A DNA stretch of 46,145 nt from Ruegeria arenilitoris. Its GTDB lineage: Bacteria > Pseudomonadota > Alphaproteobacteria > Rhodobacterales > Rhodobacteraceae. Positions 25,329 through 34,359 of this stretch are shown here, piece after piece. Made by a program: the position numbers and the translations under genes. Numbering within the stretch: position 1 is the stretch's first letter; each line of letters starts with the position of its first letter. The notes under the pieces were generated by a model. It was not told the origin of the DNA. It searched no databases and saw nothing but the letters and a program-made list of their open reading frames with translations. The stretch is taken from positions 1 through 46,145 of the forward strand of contig NZ_WQCA01000022.1 in the NCBI RefSeq assembly GCF_013032445.1, written 5' to 3'.

Positions 25329-26705
25329 GTGGGAAGGCATCTGATCTATCGCACCCTTTTGGTTGGCACGTGGTTTCTTTGCTGCTTGCTGCCCGCCGCC
25401 GCTCAGGAAAACGGCACCGAAATTGTCCTTGGTTTCAGCCAAAGTCTGGAGACTGACGACAACCTTGATCTTGACTCGGTCAGTCAGGGCAGAACTTCCT
25501 TCGCTTCCACCGGATTGTCGTTGGGTCTGAGCCACGAAACCCCACTTGACCGGTTTGGCCTGACGGCGTCCACGGTTCTGCGCGCTGCGGATGGACCTGG
25601 TACGGATTCAGGTTTGGATGACCAGAGGATTGACCTGACCTACGACCGCGCGGGAGCACAATCAGCCTTCGGTTTCAACGCAAGCTATTTTCAGTCTAAC
25701 ATTCAGTTTCTTCGGCCACTTGCTGACTTCGAAAATGCTGAGGGTGAGATCGAACTCCCGCCCGATCTGGACGATCTGAACGGCACTGGCAATCGTGAAC
25801 GCTACAGAGGTGGATTGGAATTCGAACTTGGTCGTGACTCACCGATCGGAGCCGCTTTCACCACGAATTATCTATCACTTAGATATACCGACACCACTGA
25901 TCCTGGGTTGATCGATACCGATCGTTTCAATCTGACCGGCGACGTGTTCTTGCGCTACGCCCCCAGAGCTGAAGCATCACTGGGAGCGAGTTACCGGCTT
26001 TTTGACGAAGACAATACCCAGCAGACACGGCGCGAAACCACGACGGGTTATGTCGGGTTAGGGTTTGAACTGTCTCCGATCTGGCGTCTTGATACGCAGA
26101 TTGGTTATACCACGATTGACACGCGAGAATTCGGCGTTGTGACGCGAACTGATGGCCCAACGGGACGGCTGGACCTGGAAAGAGACATGCCAAATGGCAC
26201 TGCGGGTGTCGGGCTTGAACAGATCGTGACCGAAGACGGAGATATTCGTAATTTCCTGATCCTGCGCGATCTGGAATTGCCCACCGGCAGCTTTGGGATC
26301 ACATTTGGCGTGGCGGATTCCGAATTGGACAATGCAGATTTCATCGGGTCTCTGAATTGGATTCAGAATCTGCCGAGGGGACAGATCAGCGCAAGGTTCC
26401 GACGGTCACTGGATTTCGATGATCAGCGGGGTAATGTGCTCAGAACTGCTCTGTTCTTGGGCTATTTCCACAACATCAATGGCGTATCCGGCATCAGTCT
26501 GGATGCGGCCTATACAATCACGGATGAGTTCGACGATACGATTGATCGAGCCAACTTTACCGCTGCCTATAGGCACGCCTTGACCGCGGACTGGGCTCTT
26601 AGTGCCGGATACCGGTATCGAATGCGTGAGGAAATTGAAGCTCAGCGCGCGCAATCTCATTCTGTTTTTGCCACAATCGATCGGGAATTTATACTGAGAC
26701 CCTAA
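25329..26705 (+). CDS. outer-membrane beta-barrel protein of the exosortase/exopolysaccharide locus
   Basis: The 458-residue protein starts with a Sec signal (VGRHLIYRTLLVGTWFLCCLLPAAAQ). The rest is made of alternating amphipathic strands with acidic turns and ends in aromatic-rich strands (WALSAGYRYRMREE, HSVFATIDREFILRP), as expected of an outer-membrane barrel. Proteins of this kind are regularly found in PEP-CTERM loci and are thought to help export the polymer. The start is GTG at 25329, with GAGG five bases before it. It lies 130 bp upstream of the exosortase gene in the same direction, probably one operon. An exact pore role is inference. Confidence 0.82.
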   Translation: MGRHLIYRTLLVGTWFLCCLLPAAAQENGTEIVLGFSQSLETDDNLDLDSVSQGRTSFASTGLSLGLSHETPLDRFGLTASTVLRAADGPGTDSGLDDQRIDLTYDRAGAQSAFGFNASYFQSNIQFLRPLADFENAEGEIELPPDLDDLNGTGNRERYRGGLEFELGRDSPIGAAFTTNYLSLRYTDTTDPGLIDTDRFNLTGDVFLRYAPRAEASLGASYRLFDEDNTQQTRRETTTGYVGLGFELSPIWRLDTQIGYTTIDTREFGVVTRTDGPTGRLDLERDMPNGTAGVGLEQIVTEDGDIRNFLILRDLELPTGSFGITFGVADSELDNADFIGSLNWIQNLPRGQISARFRRSLDFDDQRGNVLRTALFLGYFHNINGVSGISLDAAYTITDEFDDTIDRANFTAAYRHALTADWALSAGYRYRMREEIEAQRAQSHSVFATIDREFILRP

Positions 26706-26835
26706 AAAACAGACAAATTATGATTTAACCCTACTGCACCTGGGGCTATTCCGGCGGGCTCGCCCTATTGTTCACTGCAGTTTGAGTAGCAATTATTAAT
26801 CTCTTTGGTAAGCTTCACCCCGTAAAGATTGCCAG

Positions 26836-28452
26836 ATGTTTCTTTTCGAGTATCAGATGGAACGAGCGGATTTGACAGCGCCGGTTAGCCAGGTAAGATC
26901 CTTCAATCCGGTTGGACTGTTCTGGTTTACATTGTTGGTTCTAGGCTCAACCCCGATCTTCTGGATCGGAATCGTATCGCTGGGTAAAGCTTGGGCAACC
27001 GCTGAATACAGTCACGGCCCGCTGATCCCGGTCATCTCTCTCTATCTGTTCCTGCGCGAAATGCGCAATTACCCGCCCCCGCCGGGTGAAGTCCGAGACC
27101 GGTGGCCGGGAATTATGGTCATTGCATTCGGGTTGGCTGTGGCGATCCTGGGCAATCTTGCCAAGGTGCCCGATATTGTCACCTATGCGATGATCATCTG
27201 GACCGGCGGCGTGGTGCTGACAGTGTTTGGCTGGAATATCGGTCGTCGACATCAGCTACCGGTGCTGCATCTGATCTTCATGCTGCCACTGCCGAATTTC
27301 ATCTACTGGAAGCTCACGATCTTTCTGCAGGGCATCTCCTCGGTCATCGGGGTCTGGTTCGTGCAGCAGGCCGGTGTCTCGGTCTATCTGGATGGCAATA
27401 TCATCGATCTGGGCGTCTATAAGCTGCAGGTAGCCGAGGCTTGCTCGGGTCTGCGCTATCTGTTCCCAATCCTTAGCTTTTCTTATCTTTTCGCGCTGCT
27501 TTATCGTGGCCCGATCTGGCACAAGGTGCTGCTGCTGGTCTCGGCCGCGCCGCTGACCGTGCTGATGAACTCGATCCGCATCGGCGTGATCGGTGTTCTG
27601 GTCAATCATCACGGCATCGAAATGGCCGAAGGGTTCCTGCACTTCTTCGAAGGCTGGGTGATCTTCCTGACCTGTATTGCTATCCTGTTTGCCATGGCCG
27701 TTGCGCTACAGCGCCTGACCCCAAACCCCAAACCGCTGGCCGAAGCGATCGATCTGGACACCAGCGGCCTGTTGCATGTGGCCGAACGCATCTTTGCCAT
27801 CCGGCCCTCGCGCGCCATGGCTGCGGGCGCGCTGCTGACGCTGGCAGTATCGGCGGTCTGGCTTCTACAGCCCAGTTCGGACAGAGAGCCAATTGATCGA
27901 AGCCCCTTTGCGCTATATCCGCGCCAGCTAGGAAACTGGTCAGGGTCGGCGGCGCTTCTGGACCCGGATGTCGAACGCGTACTGGGCGCGACCGATTACC
28001 TCAACACTACCTATGCCGCACCGGGACAGAACGGCTATATCAACATGTTTGTCGCCTTCTACGACAAACAAACTGAGGGTGACGGCATCCATTCACCTGA
28101 GGTGTGCCTGCCAGTGGGCGGCTGGGAAATCTTCAGCCTGGAGCCCTATCAGATTGATCCGGGTGTGCCTGCTTATGGTACGTTTGAGGTAAACCGTGCT
28201 GTCATCCAGAAAGGACTGCAGAAGCAGTTGGTCTATTACTGGTTCGAACAGCGCGGCAAACGCCAGACCAACGATTTTGCTGCTAAACTCGGCGTTGTAG
28301 CCGATGGTCTGATGATGGGTCGTACCGATGGCGCGCTGGTCCGCTATGTAACACCGATCCATGAGGGTGAGACAGATGCTGACGCGGATGCCCGATTGTT
28401 GGGTTTTGTTGGAGAAAGTCTACCGCGCCTGCCCAGATTTGTGCCGATGTAG
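26836..28452 (+). CDS. xrtD: exosortase XrtD (VPLPA-CTERM specific) fused to an EpsI domain
   Basis: Exosortases are inner-membrane cysteine transpeptidase-like enzymes that cut C-terminal sorting signals. The N-terminal 300 residues carry about eight helices and the three catalytic residues: Cys203 in AEACSGLRY, Arg248 in NSIRIG and His269 in GFLHFFEGW. After another helix (about 316-336) a periplasmic EpsI/DUF3485-type domain follows (LGNWSG, GDGIHSPEVCLPVGGWEI with a conserved His and Cys). The fused architecture and the Rhodobacteraceae setting match exosortase D, whose substrates end in VPLPA, as does the protein at 23054. The start at 26836 has only a weak ribosome binding site; ATG at 26857 is possible. 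All active-site residues are intact. Confidence 0.93.
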   Translation: MFLFEYQMERADLTAPVSQVRSFNPVGLFWFTLLVLGSTPIFWIGIVSLGKAWATAEYSHGPLIPVISLYLFLREMRNYPPPPGEVRDRWPGIMVIAFGLAVAILGNLAKVPDIVTYAMIIWTGGVVLTVFGWNIGRRHQLPVLHLIFMLPLPNFIYWKLTIFLQGISSVIGVWFVQQAGVSVYLDGNIIDLGVYKLQVAEACSGLRYLFPILSFSYLFALLYRGPIWHKVLLLVSAAPLTVLMNSIRIGVIGVLVNHHGIEMAEGFLHFFEGWVIFLTCIAILFAMAVALQRLTPNPKPLAEAIDLDTSGLLHVAERIFAIRPSRAMAAGALLTLAVSAVWLLQPSSDREPIDRSPFALYPRQLGNWSGSAALLDPDVERVLGATDYLNTTYAAPGQNGYINMFVAFYDKQTEGDGIHSPEVCLPVGGWEIFSLEPYQIDPGVPAYGTFEVNRAVIQKGLQKQLVYYWFEQRGKRQTNDFAAKLGVVADGLMMGRTDGALVRYVTPIHEGETDADADARLLGFVGESLPRLPRFVPM

Positions 28453-28513
28453 GCTCGAGTCCTCGGATATGGCCGTTTGGAGCTCGGCTTACCAAAGCGT
28501 ATCGCAATAGCTT

Positions 28514-29587
28514 TTAGCGGAGCGCCTTGGGCTCTCTGTTCAGGCCGAACAGGCGCAAAATCACGGGCTTGGCCGCCATGGATGGTGCCTCGATCCATTG
28601 CCAAGACAGGATGGACAGGGCCAGGGTCGGCGGCAGTGAAAACAGGATATTTTCCAGTGGCGACTGCGGGCCGAACAGGTACACGGCAAGCCCCTGTATT
28701 GGAAAGGCATAGACGTAAATCCCGTAGGAATAGTCTCCGAGGTTGTTGAATTTGCGGATCGCGCCGCCGGGAATATAGGCCAGCCAGAAAGTTGCCCAGA
28801 CCAAGGTTAAAATGAAGCTTGGTGTCGCCAGAACCGTATCTTTGGTAATCCAGGCCAGCGCTGCCAGTGGTATGAGTGGCCAGAATGACAAGATAATCCT
28901 GTCGCGCCAGATCCAGAAAGCGATGCCAATGGCAAAAGGTACGGACAGCCTGTGAAACGCTGTAACCAACCCGGGCAATTCACTCGGGAGCAGAGCCAGT
29001 GCCAGCCAGCCTACGACATAGATTGCCAGTGCCAGCGCTGCTCTGAAGGGCGTGGTCCAAAATCCTATCAGGCCGGCGAGAAAGACCCCCAAATAACACA
29101 GCACTTCGTGCCGCAATGTCCAGATTGAACCGACGACCGCCTCGACCGGCTGATCTGTGAAAACTCCCGGAAGCGTATAGATCAGCGGGAACAGTGCTAG
29201 GTCGTGCAGCACAAAGGATAGCGGAGCGCCACCTGACATGTAGTCCCTGAAGCTTAACGTCGTGACCAGCGGGCCCAGCAGGAAGGCGACCAGAAGAAGG
29301 TTGACGGCCAGAGCCGGAAACAGCCGCAGCACGCGTGCCAGCACAAAGCTGATCCTGCTGGATGAGCGCTGAAAGCTGGCGGTGATGAGAAATCCCGATA
29401 TCCCAAAGAAGACATAGACCGCAAGAGTGCCTAGGGACCGACCGAATATGTTGTATAACGGTTCGGCAACAGCAGGTCCCTGAGTGATTGGCCAGGCATG
29501 AGAGACAAGTACTGCAGTGGCGGCCACAGCGCGAATCAGATTTAGATTGTTGTCACGCCCCCGACAAATTTCGGAAAGTTTTGGCAT
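28514..29587 (-). CDS. acyltransferase family 3 membrane protein
   Basis: This protein of 357 residues has about ten membrane helices and the N-terminal NLIRAVAATAVLVSHAWP with the catalytic His, followed by VYVFFGISGFLITASF and the RVLRLFPA segment, all typical of acyltransferase family 3. These enzymes transfer acetyl, succinyl or similar groups to sugars across the inner membrane, so it probably decorates the exopolysaccharide. ATG at 29587 has GGTGA six bases upstream and is preferred over the GTG two codons earlier. It converges with the exosortase gene (61 bp between) and diverges from the glycosyltransferase at 29689. Confidence 0.9.
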   Translation of the reverse strand: MPKLSEICRGRDNNLNLIRAVAATAVLVSHAWPITQGPAVAEPLYNIFGRSLGTLAVYVFFGISGFLITASFQRSSSRISFVLARVLRLFPALAVNLLLVAFLLGPLVTTLSFRDYMSGGAPLSFVLHDLALFPLIYTLPGVFTDQPVEAVVGSIWTLRHEVLCYLGVFLAGLIGFWTTPFRAALALAIYVVGWLALALLPSELPGLVTAFHRLSVPFAIGIAFWIWRDRIILSFWPLIPLAALAWITKDTVLATPSFILTLVWATFWLAYIPGGAIRKFNNLGDYSYGIYVYAFPIQGLAVYLFGPQSPLENILFSLPPTLALSILSWQWIEAPSMAAKPVILRLFGLNREPKALR

Positions 29588-29688
29588 TGTCACTCACCCC
29601 AATGGAACTAACACTTGCCCCCAGAACATATAGGCGTCAAGCAGGGTATATAGCATAACAAGAAGTGGTTTTCTCAGGGTATAGGTAG

Positions 29689-30573
29689 ATGGGTACTTTA
29701 CCTCATGTCAGCGTTATTATTCCTTGCCGCGACCGTGAAGACACGGTGATAGAGGCCGTCACAAGTGTTCTCGGACAGGACTATCCGTTGTTGAACGTTG
29801 TGGCGGTTGATGACGGGTCCACCGACGGTACGCGCGCGGCTCTGGACAGCATTGAGGATGACAGGCTGTGCGTTTTGTCCAATCCGGGTCCGCGCGGGCC
29901 AAGTGCAACCCGTAATTATGGTGTGAAGCACACTGATTCTGAATGGATCGCATTCCAGGATAGTGACGACCTGTGGCTGCCGACGCGCTTGTCCGAACAA
30001 ATGCCGCAGTTGTCTTCGGGCGCGTTTGTGGCCGGATATTGCGGTATGCTGGTTAAGTCCGACACGTCGCCCGACAGTCCCGCCACAGATCGCTTCCCGC
30101 GCCCTGGAACGCCCCCCCTGTCGGGAAATATTCTGGTATCTTTGCTGCATTCCAGCTTCATTTCGACCCAGATGCTGATTGTGCGTCGCGATATTTTTGA
30201 CCGGGTTGGTGGCTTTGATGAATCGCTAAATGCCCTTGTTGATTGGGAATTGATGCTACGCATCGCTCAGGAAGGCCCCATCGACTACATTGATTCCGAT
30301 CTGGTTGTGCAGCGGATGAGCGCCAATTCTATTACGCATTCCAATCCAAAGCGTGTGGCCTCGCAGCAGAGAATACTGGAATTGCACTATGATTTGTTTT
30401 CCCGTGAACCTGCGGCACTTGCAAAACATCATCATCGCATCGCTGGCGGGCTGCGGTCATTGGGCAACTGGTCCGAGGCGCGTGCGCATTCGGCGCAGGC
30501 CATCCGGATGGGGGCAGCGCATCCGCGTTATCTTTTGGGATGGCTGCGCTGCGCAACGCGGACAGGTCTATGA
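29689..30573 (+). CDS. family 2 glycosyltransferase
   Basis: The 294-residue GT-A enzyme shows HVSVIIPCRDREDTVIEAV, VDDGSTDGT, and the acidic FQDSDDLWLP motif. The C-terminal 90 residues are helical, with a segment (AGGLRSLGNWSEARAHSAQAI) like a single TPR. It is followed by about 220 bp and then the ATPase/Wzz/kinase genes. It would add one residue of the repeat unit at the cytoplasmic side; the sugar is unknown. Confidence 0.9.
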   Translation: MGTLPHVSVIIPCRDREDTVIEAVTSVLGQDYPLLNVVAVDDGSTDGTRAALDSIEDDRLCVLSNPGPRGPSATRNYGVKHTDSEWIAFQDSDDLWLPTRLSEQMPQLSSGAFVAGYCGMLVKSDTSPDSPATDRFPRPGTPPLSGNILVSLLHSSFISTQMLIVRRDIFDRVGGFDESLNALVDWELMLRIAQEGPIDYIDSDLVVQRMSANSITHSNPKRVASQQRILELHYDLFSREPAALAKHHHRIAGGLRSLGNWSEARAHSAQAIRMGAAHPRYLLGWLRCATRTGL

Positions 30574-30797
30574 TAAGGCAATTCAGTGTGTCAGATCGCA
30601 GTTGAGAGTGTTTAACGCGAATATTCCTTAAAATTTCCACAAATCTGTGTCATTTGAAGATGTGGTCTTGATTGGATAATCAAATATTTCTGTATTCATG
30701 GCGCTATTAGGCCATGTCAGTATAGGTCGTGTAGTTTATAGTCGGACAAGTTCCGGTTGTATCTTTGGGTTTCGGTGTTGAGGGTTTGTCGGTCGTT

Positions 30798-31715
30798 ATG
30801 AACTCAGGTGATTTATATATTAGCCACTTTGGCTTGAGTGAGCGGCCATTCACATTGTTGCCGGACCCCGGCTTTCTGTATTGGTCCTCCCAACACAGAC
30901 ACGCGTTTTCCATTCTGGAATTTGGCGTCATGTCGCATGCGCCTATCACGCTTATCACCGGCGAGATCGGTTCGGGGAAGACGACTCTGCTTCAACAGCT
31001 GATCAGCCAGATGGAGGACAATGTCACGACTGGGTTGGTCTCGAATGCCCAAGGTGGGCGCGGGGAAATATTGCAATGGGTCCTCAATGCCCTGAATGTA
31101 TCAGTCGACTCTCAATCGTCTTATGTGCAGCTTTTTCAAGCCTTGATGGATTATCTGATCGGTGAATATGCGGCTGGTCGCCGTGTGGTTCTGATCTTTG
31201 ACGAGGCGCAGAACCTATCGCGGGAAGGCTTGGAAGAGCTACGCTTGCTGACAAACATAAATTCCAACAAGGATGAACTCATTCAGCTGATCCTTGTTGG
31301 GCAACCGGAATTGCAGGACATGGTCTTGCATCCGCAGATGCGCCAGCTTGCCCAGCGGGTGGCAGCAAGTTTCCATTTGCCTAGCATGGATGCTGAAACA
31401 ACTGCCGGCTATATTGCGCACCGGCTGCGGGTGGCGGGCGGAACGGGGCAGGAATTCGCCACCGACGCATGTGCGCTGGTTCATAAGGCCACAGGGGGCG
31501 TGCCTCGGCTGGTGAATCAGCTATGCGAATTTGCGATGCTCTATACTTGGACTGACGAGGCACGCACGGTCACAGCCAGGATCGTTCAGAATGTCCTGAG
31601 GGATGGCGTGTTTTTTGGGGCGCATGCGCTGTCGGAAGGGGCTGAAGGAACCAAGCCCCAGATGCTCGTGTTGCGGGACGGCCAAAAGATTCCTCCAGAA
31701 GAAAAGACGGGGTGA
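30798..31715 (+). CDS. ExeA-like ATPase of the PEP-CTERM/exosortase exopolysaccharide system
   Basis: This 305-residue AAA-type ATPase starts MNSGDLYISHFGLSERPFTLLPDPGFLYWS, the typical beginning of ExeA/GspA-type and exosortase-associated ATPases. It has Walker A GEIGSGKTT (55-63), Walker B VLIFDEAQN (131-139), and the sensor region LILVGQPELQDMV. In exosortase-associated loci this gene accompanies the Wzz-like and tyrosine kinase genes, and here it precedes both. It probably energises assembly or export of the polymer or of sorted proteins. The frame is open 11 codons further upstream. Its real role is not established. Confidence 0.88.
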   Translation: MNSGDLYISHFGLSERPFTLLPDPGFLYWSSQHRHAFSILEFGVMSHAPITLITGEIGSGKTTLLQQLISQMEDNVTTGLVSNAQGGRGEILQWVLNALNVSVDSQSSYVQLFQALMDYLIGEYAAGRRVVLIFDEAQNLSREGLEELRLLTNINSNKDELIQLILVGQPELQDMVLHPQMRQLAQRVAASFHLPSMDAETTAGYIAHRLRVAGGTGQEFATDACALVHKATGGVPRLVNQLCEFAMLYTWTDEARTVTARIVQNVLRDGVFFGAHALSEGAEGTKPQMLVLRDGQKIPPEEKTG

Positions 31716-31767
31716 GCAAAATGAAAAGCAGCCTGATGCAGGTTAACGGAAAACGGGAAAACTGAGA

Positions 31768-33297
31768 GTGGATCTTCAGTACTATTGGTCGATATTTTCG
31801 CGGCGCCTACCGTATTTCTTGATTGTTGCGTCAGTGATAAGCGCAGCATCAATCATCGTCGCCAAAGCCTTGCCGCCAGTTTATGTGTCAGAGATGACGC
31901 TAATTGTTGAAGCCCCACGTATTCCGGACGATCTTGCAGCTTCGACAGTGCGCACCTCGGCCCAAGAGCAGTTGCAGATATTGCAACAGCGTCTGCTGAC
32001 ACGGGCCAATCTGCTTGATATCGCCAACGAGCAGAGGGTTTTTGCCGACAAATCGGAAATGACGGCCGACAGGATTGTGCAGGCGATGCGCGCGCGCACA
32101 TCGGTAAAAGCCAGCAGCCGCCGCGGTTCGGTGCCCCTGATGCAGATCAGTTTCGAAGCGCGTTCGGGACGAATTGCGGCCGGAGTTCTCAACGATTACT
32201 TGACGTTGATTCAACAGGAGGATGTGGAATCGCGGACCGGGCGCGCCACCCAGACGCTGGAATTTTTCGAACGCGAGGTGGCCCGCCTCAGCGAAGAGTT
32301 GACCGAACGCAATGCGCGCATCCTATCCTTCAAAACTGAAAATGCTGATGCCCTGCCGGAAAGTCTTGATTACCGGTTGAGCCAGCAGACCTTTCTGCAG
32401 GAACGCCTGTCCACGACCGAGCGTGAAATAGCAGGGTTGAAAGATCAACGCGAAAACCTGCTTCTGCTTTTCGAAAACACCGGGCAGGTCGGTGGCACCG
32501 GTGTTGGTGACCTGACGCCCGAACGTCAGCAATTGGAAGCCTTGCGTCGCGAACTTAGCGAAGCCCTTGCGGTCTATTCGGAACAGAACCCACGAGTGAA
32601 GGTTCTGAAATCCCGGATCGCGCAGGCCGAAGAAGTTGTTCGGGCTCAGCCGGATCCGCAACCGGACGAAGAAGCAACAGGTAATTCGCTTTTGGATGTG
32701 CAATTGGCCGAGATCGCGACGCGGGTTGGCGTGCTTGAGGCGCAAAAGAGCGCAACCCGAAAGCAGTTGGATGAGATAACCGGCACGATCAATCGGACCC
32801 CTGCAAATGCGATCCGCGCGGAAGAGTTAGCTTTGGATCGTGACAATATACAACAGCAGTACAATCTGGCCGTGGATCGCCTGTCTCGGGCCAGCACGGG
32901 TGAGCGTATTGAGGTGACGGCACAGGGTCAGCGTGTGTCAGTTATTGAACCGCCAGTGGTGCCAAGTAAGCCGTCGAAACCCAACCGGGCACTGATCGCA
33001 GGTGGGGGCAGTTTCTTTGGCATCCTGTGCGGGATAGCTCTGGTTGTACTGCTAGAACTGTTGAACCGCTCGGTCCGGCGGCCCGAGGATCTGGTATCTC
33101 GTCTGGGTGTGACGCCCCTCGCAACTATTCCCTATATTGCGACACCGGGTGAAATCTGGCGGCGGCGAAGCTGGAAACTGGCGCGGTTGTTGGTGATCAT
33201 AATTGCCGTACCGGCAGCAGTTTATGTAGTTCATGTCTATTACCAGCCGCTGGATCTGATCGCTGAACGGACAATGGAAAAGATAGGCATACGCTGA
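31768..33297 (+). CDS. polysaccharide chain-length determinant protein (Wzz/GumC type)
   Basis: The 509-residue inner-membrane protein has an N-terminal helix (about 15-35), a long periplasmic part rich in coiled coil (about residues 130-330, with ARLSEELTERNARILSFKTENA), the Pro-rich segment PPVVPSKPSKPNR, and a second helix near 410-432. An extra C-terminal hydrophobic segment (LLVIIIAVPAAVYVVHVYY) follows. This layout matches the exosortase-associated Wzz branch. It would set chain length and connect the polymerase with the Wza-like channel. The start is GTG at 31768, 52 bp after the ATPase. It lacks the cytoplasmic kinase domain, which is encoded by the next gene. Confidence 0.92.
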   Translation: MDLQYYWSIFSRRLPYFLIVASVISAASIIVAKALPPVYVSEMTLIVEAPRIPDDLAASTVRTSAQEQLQILQQRLLTRANLLDIANEQRVFADKSEMTADRIVQAMRARTSVKASSRRGSVPLMQISFEARSGRIAAGVLNDYLTLIQQEDVESRTGRATQTLEFFEREVARLSEELTERNARILSFKTENADALPESLDYRLSQQTFLQERLSTTEREIAGLKDQRENLLLLFENTGQVGGTGVGDLTPERQQLEALRRELSEALAVYSEQNPRVKVLKSRIAQAEEVVRAQPDPQPDEEATGNSLLDVQLAEIATRVGVLEAQKSATRKQLDEITGTINRTPANAIRAEELALDRDNIQQQYNLAVDRLSRASTGERIEVTAQGQRVSVIEPPVVPSKPSKPNRALIAGGGSFFGILCGIALVVLLELLNRSVRRPEDLVSRLGVTPLATIPYIATPGEIWRRRSWKLARLLVIIIAVPAAVYVVHVYYQPLDLIAERTMEKIGIR

Positions 33298-33341
33298 TGA
33301 TCAGACAAATGAACGATAAAGACTGGTAAGGATAGTGCGCG

Positions 33342-34142
33342 ATGGAAAAATTGCAGGTAGCCATAGAGAAGGCCCGGTCTCAACGGCAGCGAACCAGCCC
33401 GCCTGTGGCGCTGAAAAAAGCGCCGGAGCGTACCACCACCTTGTGGGAACAACTGACGCCTGTATCGGTATCGCCACGGATACTCGAAAGAAACCGGCTT
33501 GTCGCCAGCACCAGCGGCGCAGATTCAGGTCCATTTGACATGTTGCGCACCCGCATCCTGCAGCAGGCCCGGGCGAATAGCTGGAAACGGGTAGCGTTGG
33601 TTTCGCCCCATAGCGGTTGCGGCAAAAGCACAACGGCGGCCAACCTTGCCTTCAGCTTTGAACGGCAGTCCGATCTGCGCACCATGATACTGGATCTTGA
33701 CCTGCGCCGGGTCGGGCTGGCAAAAATCCTGGAACAGGATTGCGTACGCACGATGGGGGACGTGCTGACCGGATCCGTTGCTTTCGCCGATCATGGTCGC
33801 AGGCTGAGTGACAACGTGGCGTTGGGGTTAAACAGTAGTCCGGTTGGGAATCCTGCCGAAATTCTGCAAAGCGGTGCGACAGTTGAGGTGCTGAACGCAA
33901 TTGAAGCCGATTTCAAACCGGACATCATGATCTTTGACATGCCACCATTGGCGGCCGCGGATGACAATTTCGGGTTTCTCAAGAATACCGATTGCGCTCT
34001 GCTTGTGGTCGCTGCCGAGCAAACCTCGCTAGACCAGATCGATGTTGCAGAACGCCAGTTGGCAGAGCTTACCAACGTGATGGGTATCGTATTGAACAAA
34101 TGCCTTTATTCCGAAGGGGCGTATGGATACGGGTACGGGTGA
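33342..34142 (+). CDS. tyrosine autokinase (BY-kinase) partnering the Wzz protein
   Basis: This 266-residue cytoplasmic kinase has Walker A SGCGKST (91-97), Walker A' ILDLDLRR (117-124) and Walker B IMIFDMPP, all characteristic of bacterial tyrosine kinases of the CpsD/Wzc type. The C-terminus carries a short tyrosine cluster (YSEGAYGYGYG) that would be autophosphorylated. As a separate protein it must pair with the membrane protein encoded 44 bp upstream. Cycles of phosphorylation are known to control polymer length and export in this family. The small number of tyrosines fits the exosortase-associated subtype. Confidence 0.92.
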   Translation: MEKLQVAIEKARSQRQRTSPPVALKKAPERTTTLWEQLTPVSVSPRILERNRLVASTSGADSGPFDMLRTRILQQARANSWKRVALVSPHSGCGKSTTAANLAFSFERQSDLRTMILDLDLRRVGLAKILEQDCVRTMGDVLTGSVAFADHGRRLSDNVALGLNSSPVGNPAEILQSGATVEVLNAIEADFKPDIMIFDMPPLAAADDNFGFLKNTDCALLVVAAEQTSLDQIDVAERQLAELTNVMGIVLNKCLYSEGAYGYGYG

Positions 34143-34359
34143 AGATATGGGCGGAGAAATCTCCCGGATAATTCGATTTATGTTGAATAAAAACTCAATA
34201 TCAGGGGCTGCCTGCGCCCGGAGCGAAGCCGGAAAAAAATATCCACCCAATCGTGCAAAACCCGTGTACCCCGATAGGTATTTGCAGGCCGGAAATCAAA
34301 TTTATCTACTCTTCTTGTTTCCCACGGATTCCTAGTCACAAACCTTTTGGGGCCCAGCC

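Noticed and set aside
25365..25390. TGGCAC followed by TTTGC as a sigma-54 promoter
   Set aside because: The spacing between the two elements is nine bases where about five is required, and the site is inside the signal-peptide codons of the barrel gene.
31711..31764. 17-codon micro-ORF between the ATPase and Wzz genes
   Set aside because: It has a GTG start and a stop just before the Wzz start, but no evidence of conservation. It may be leader sequence only.
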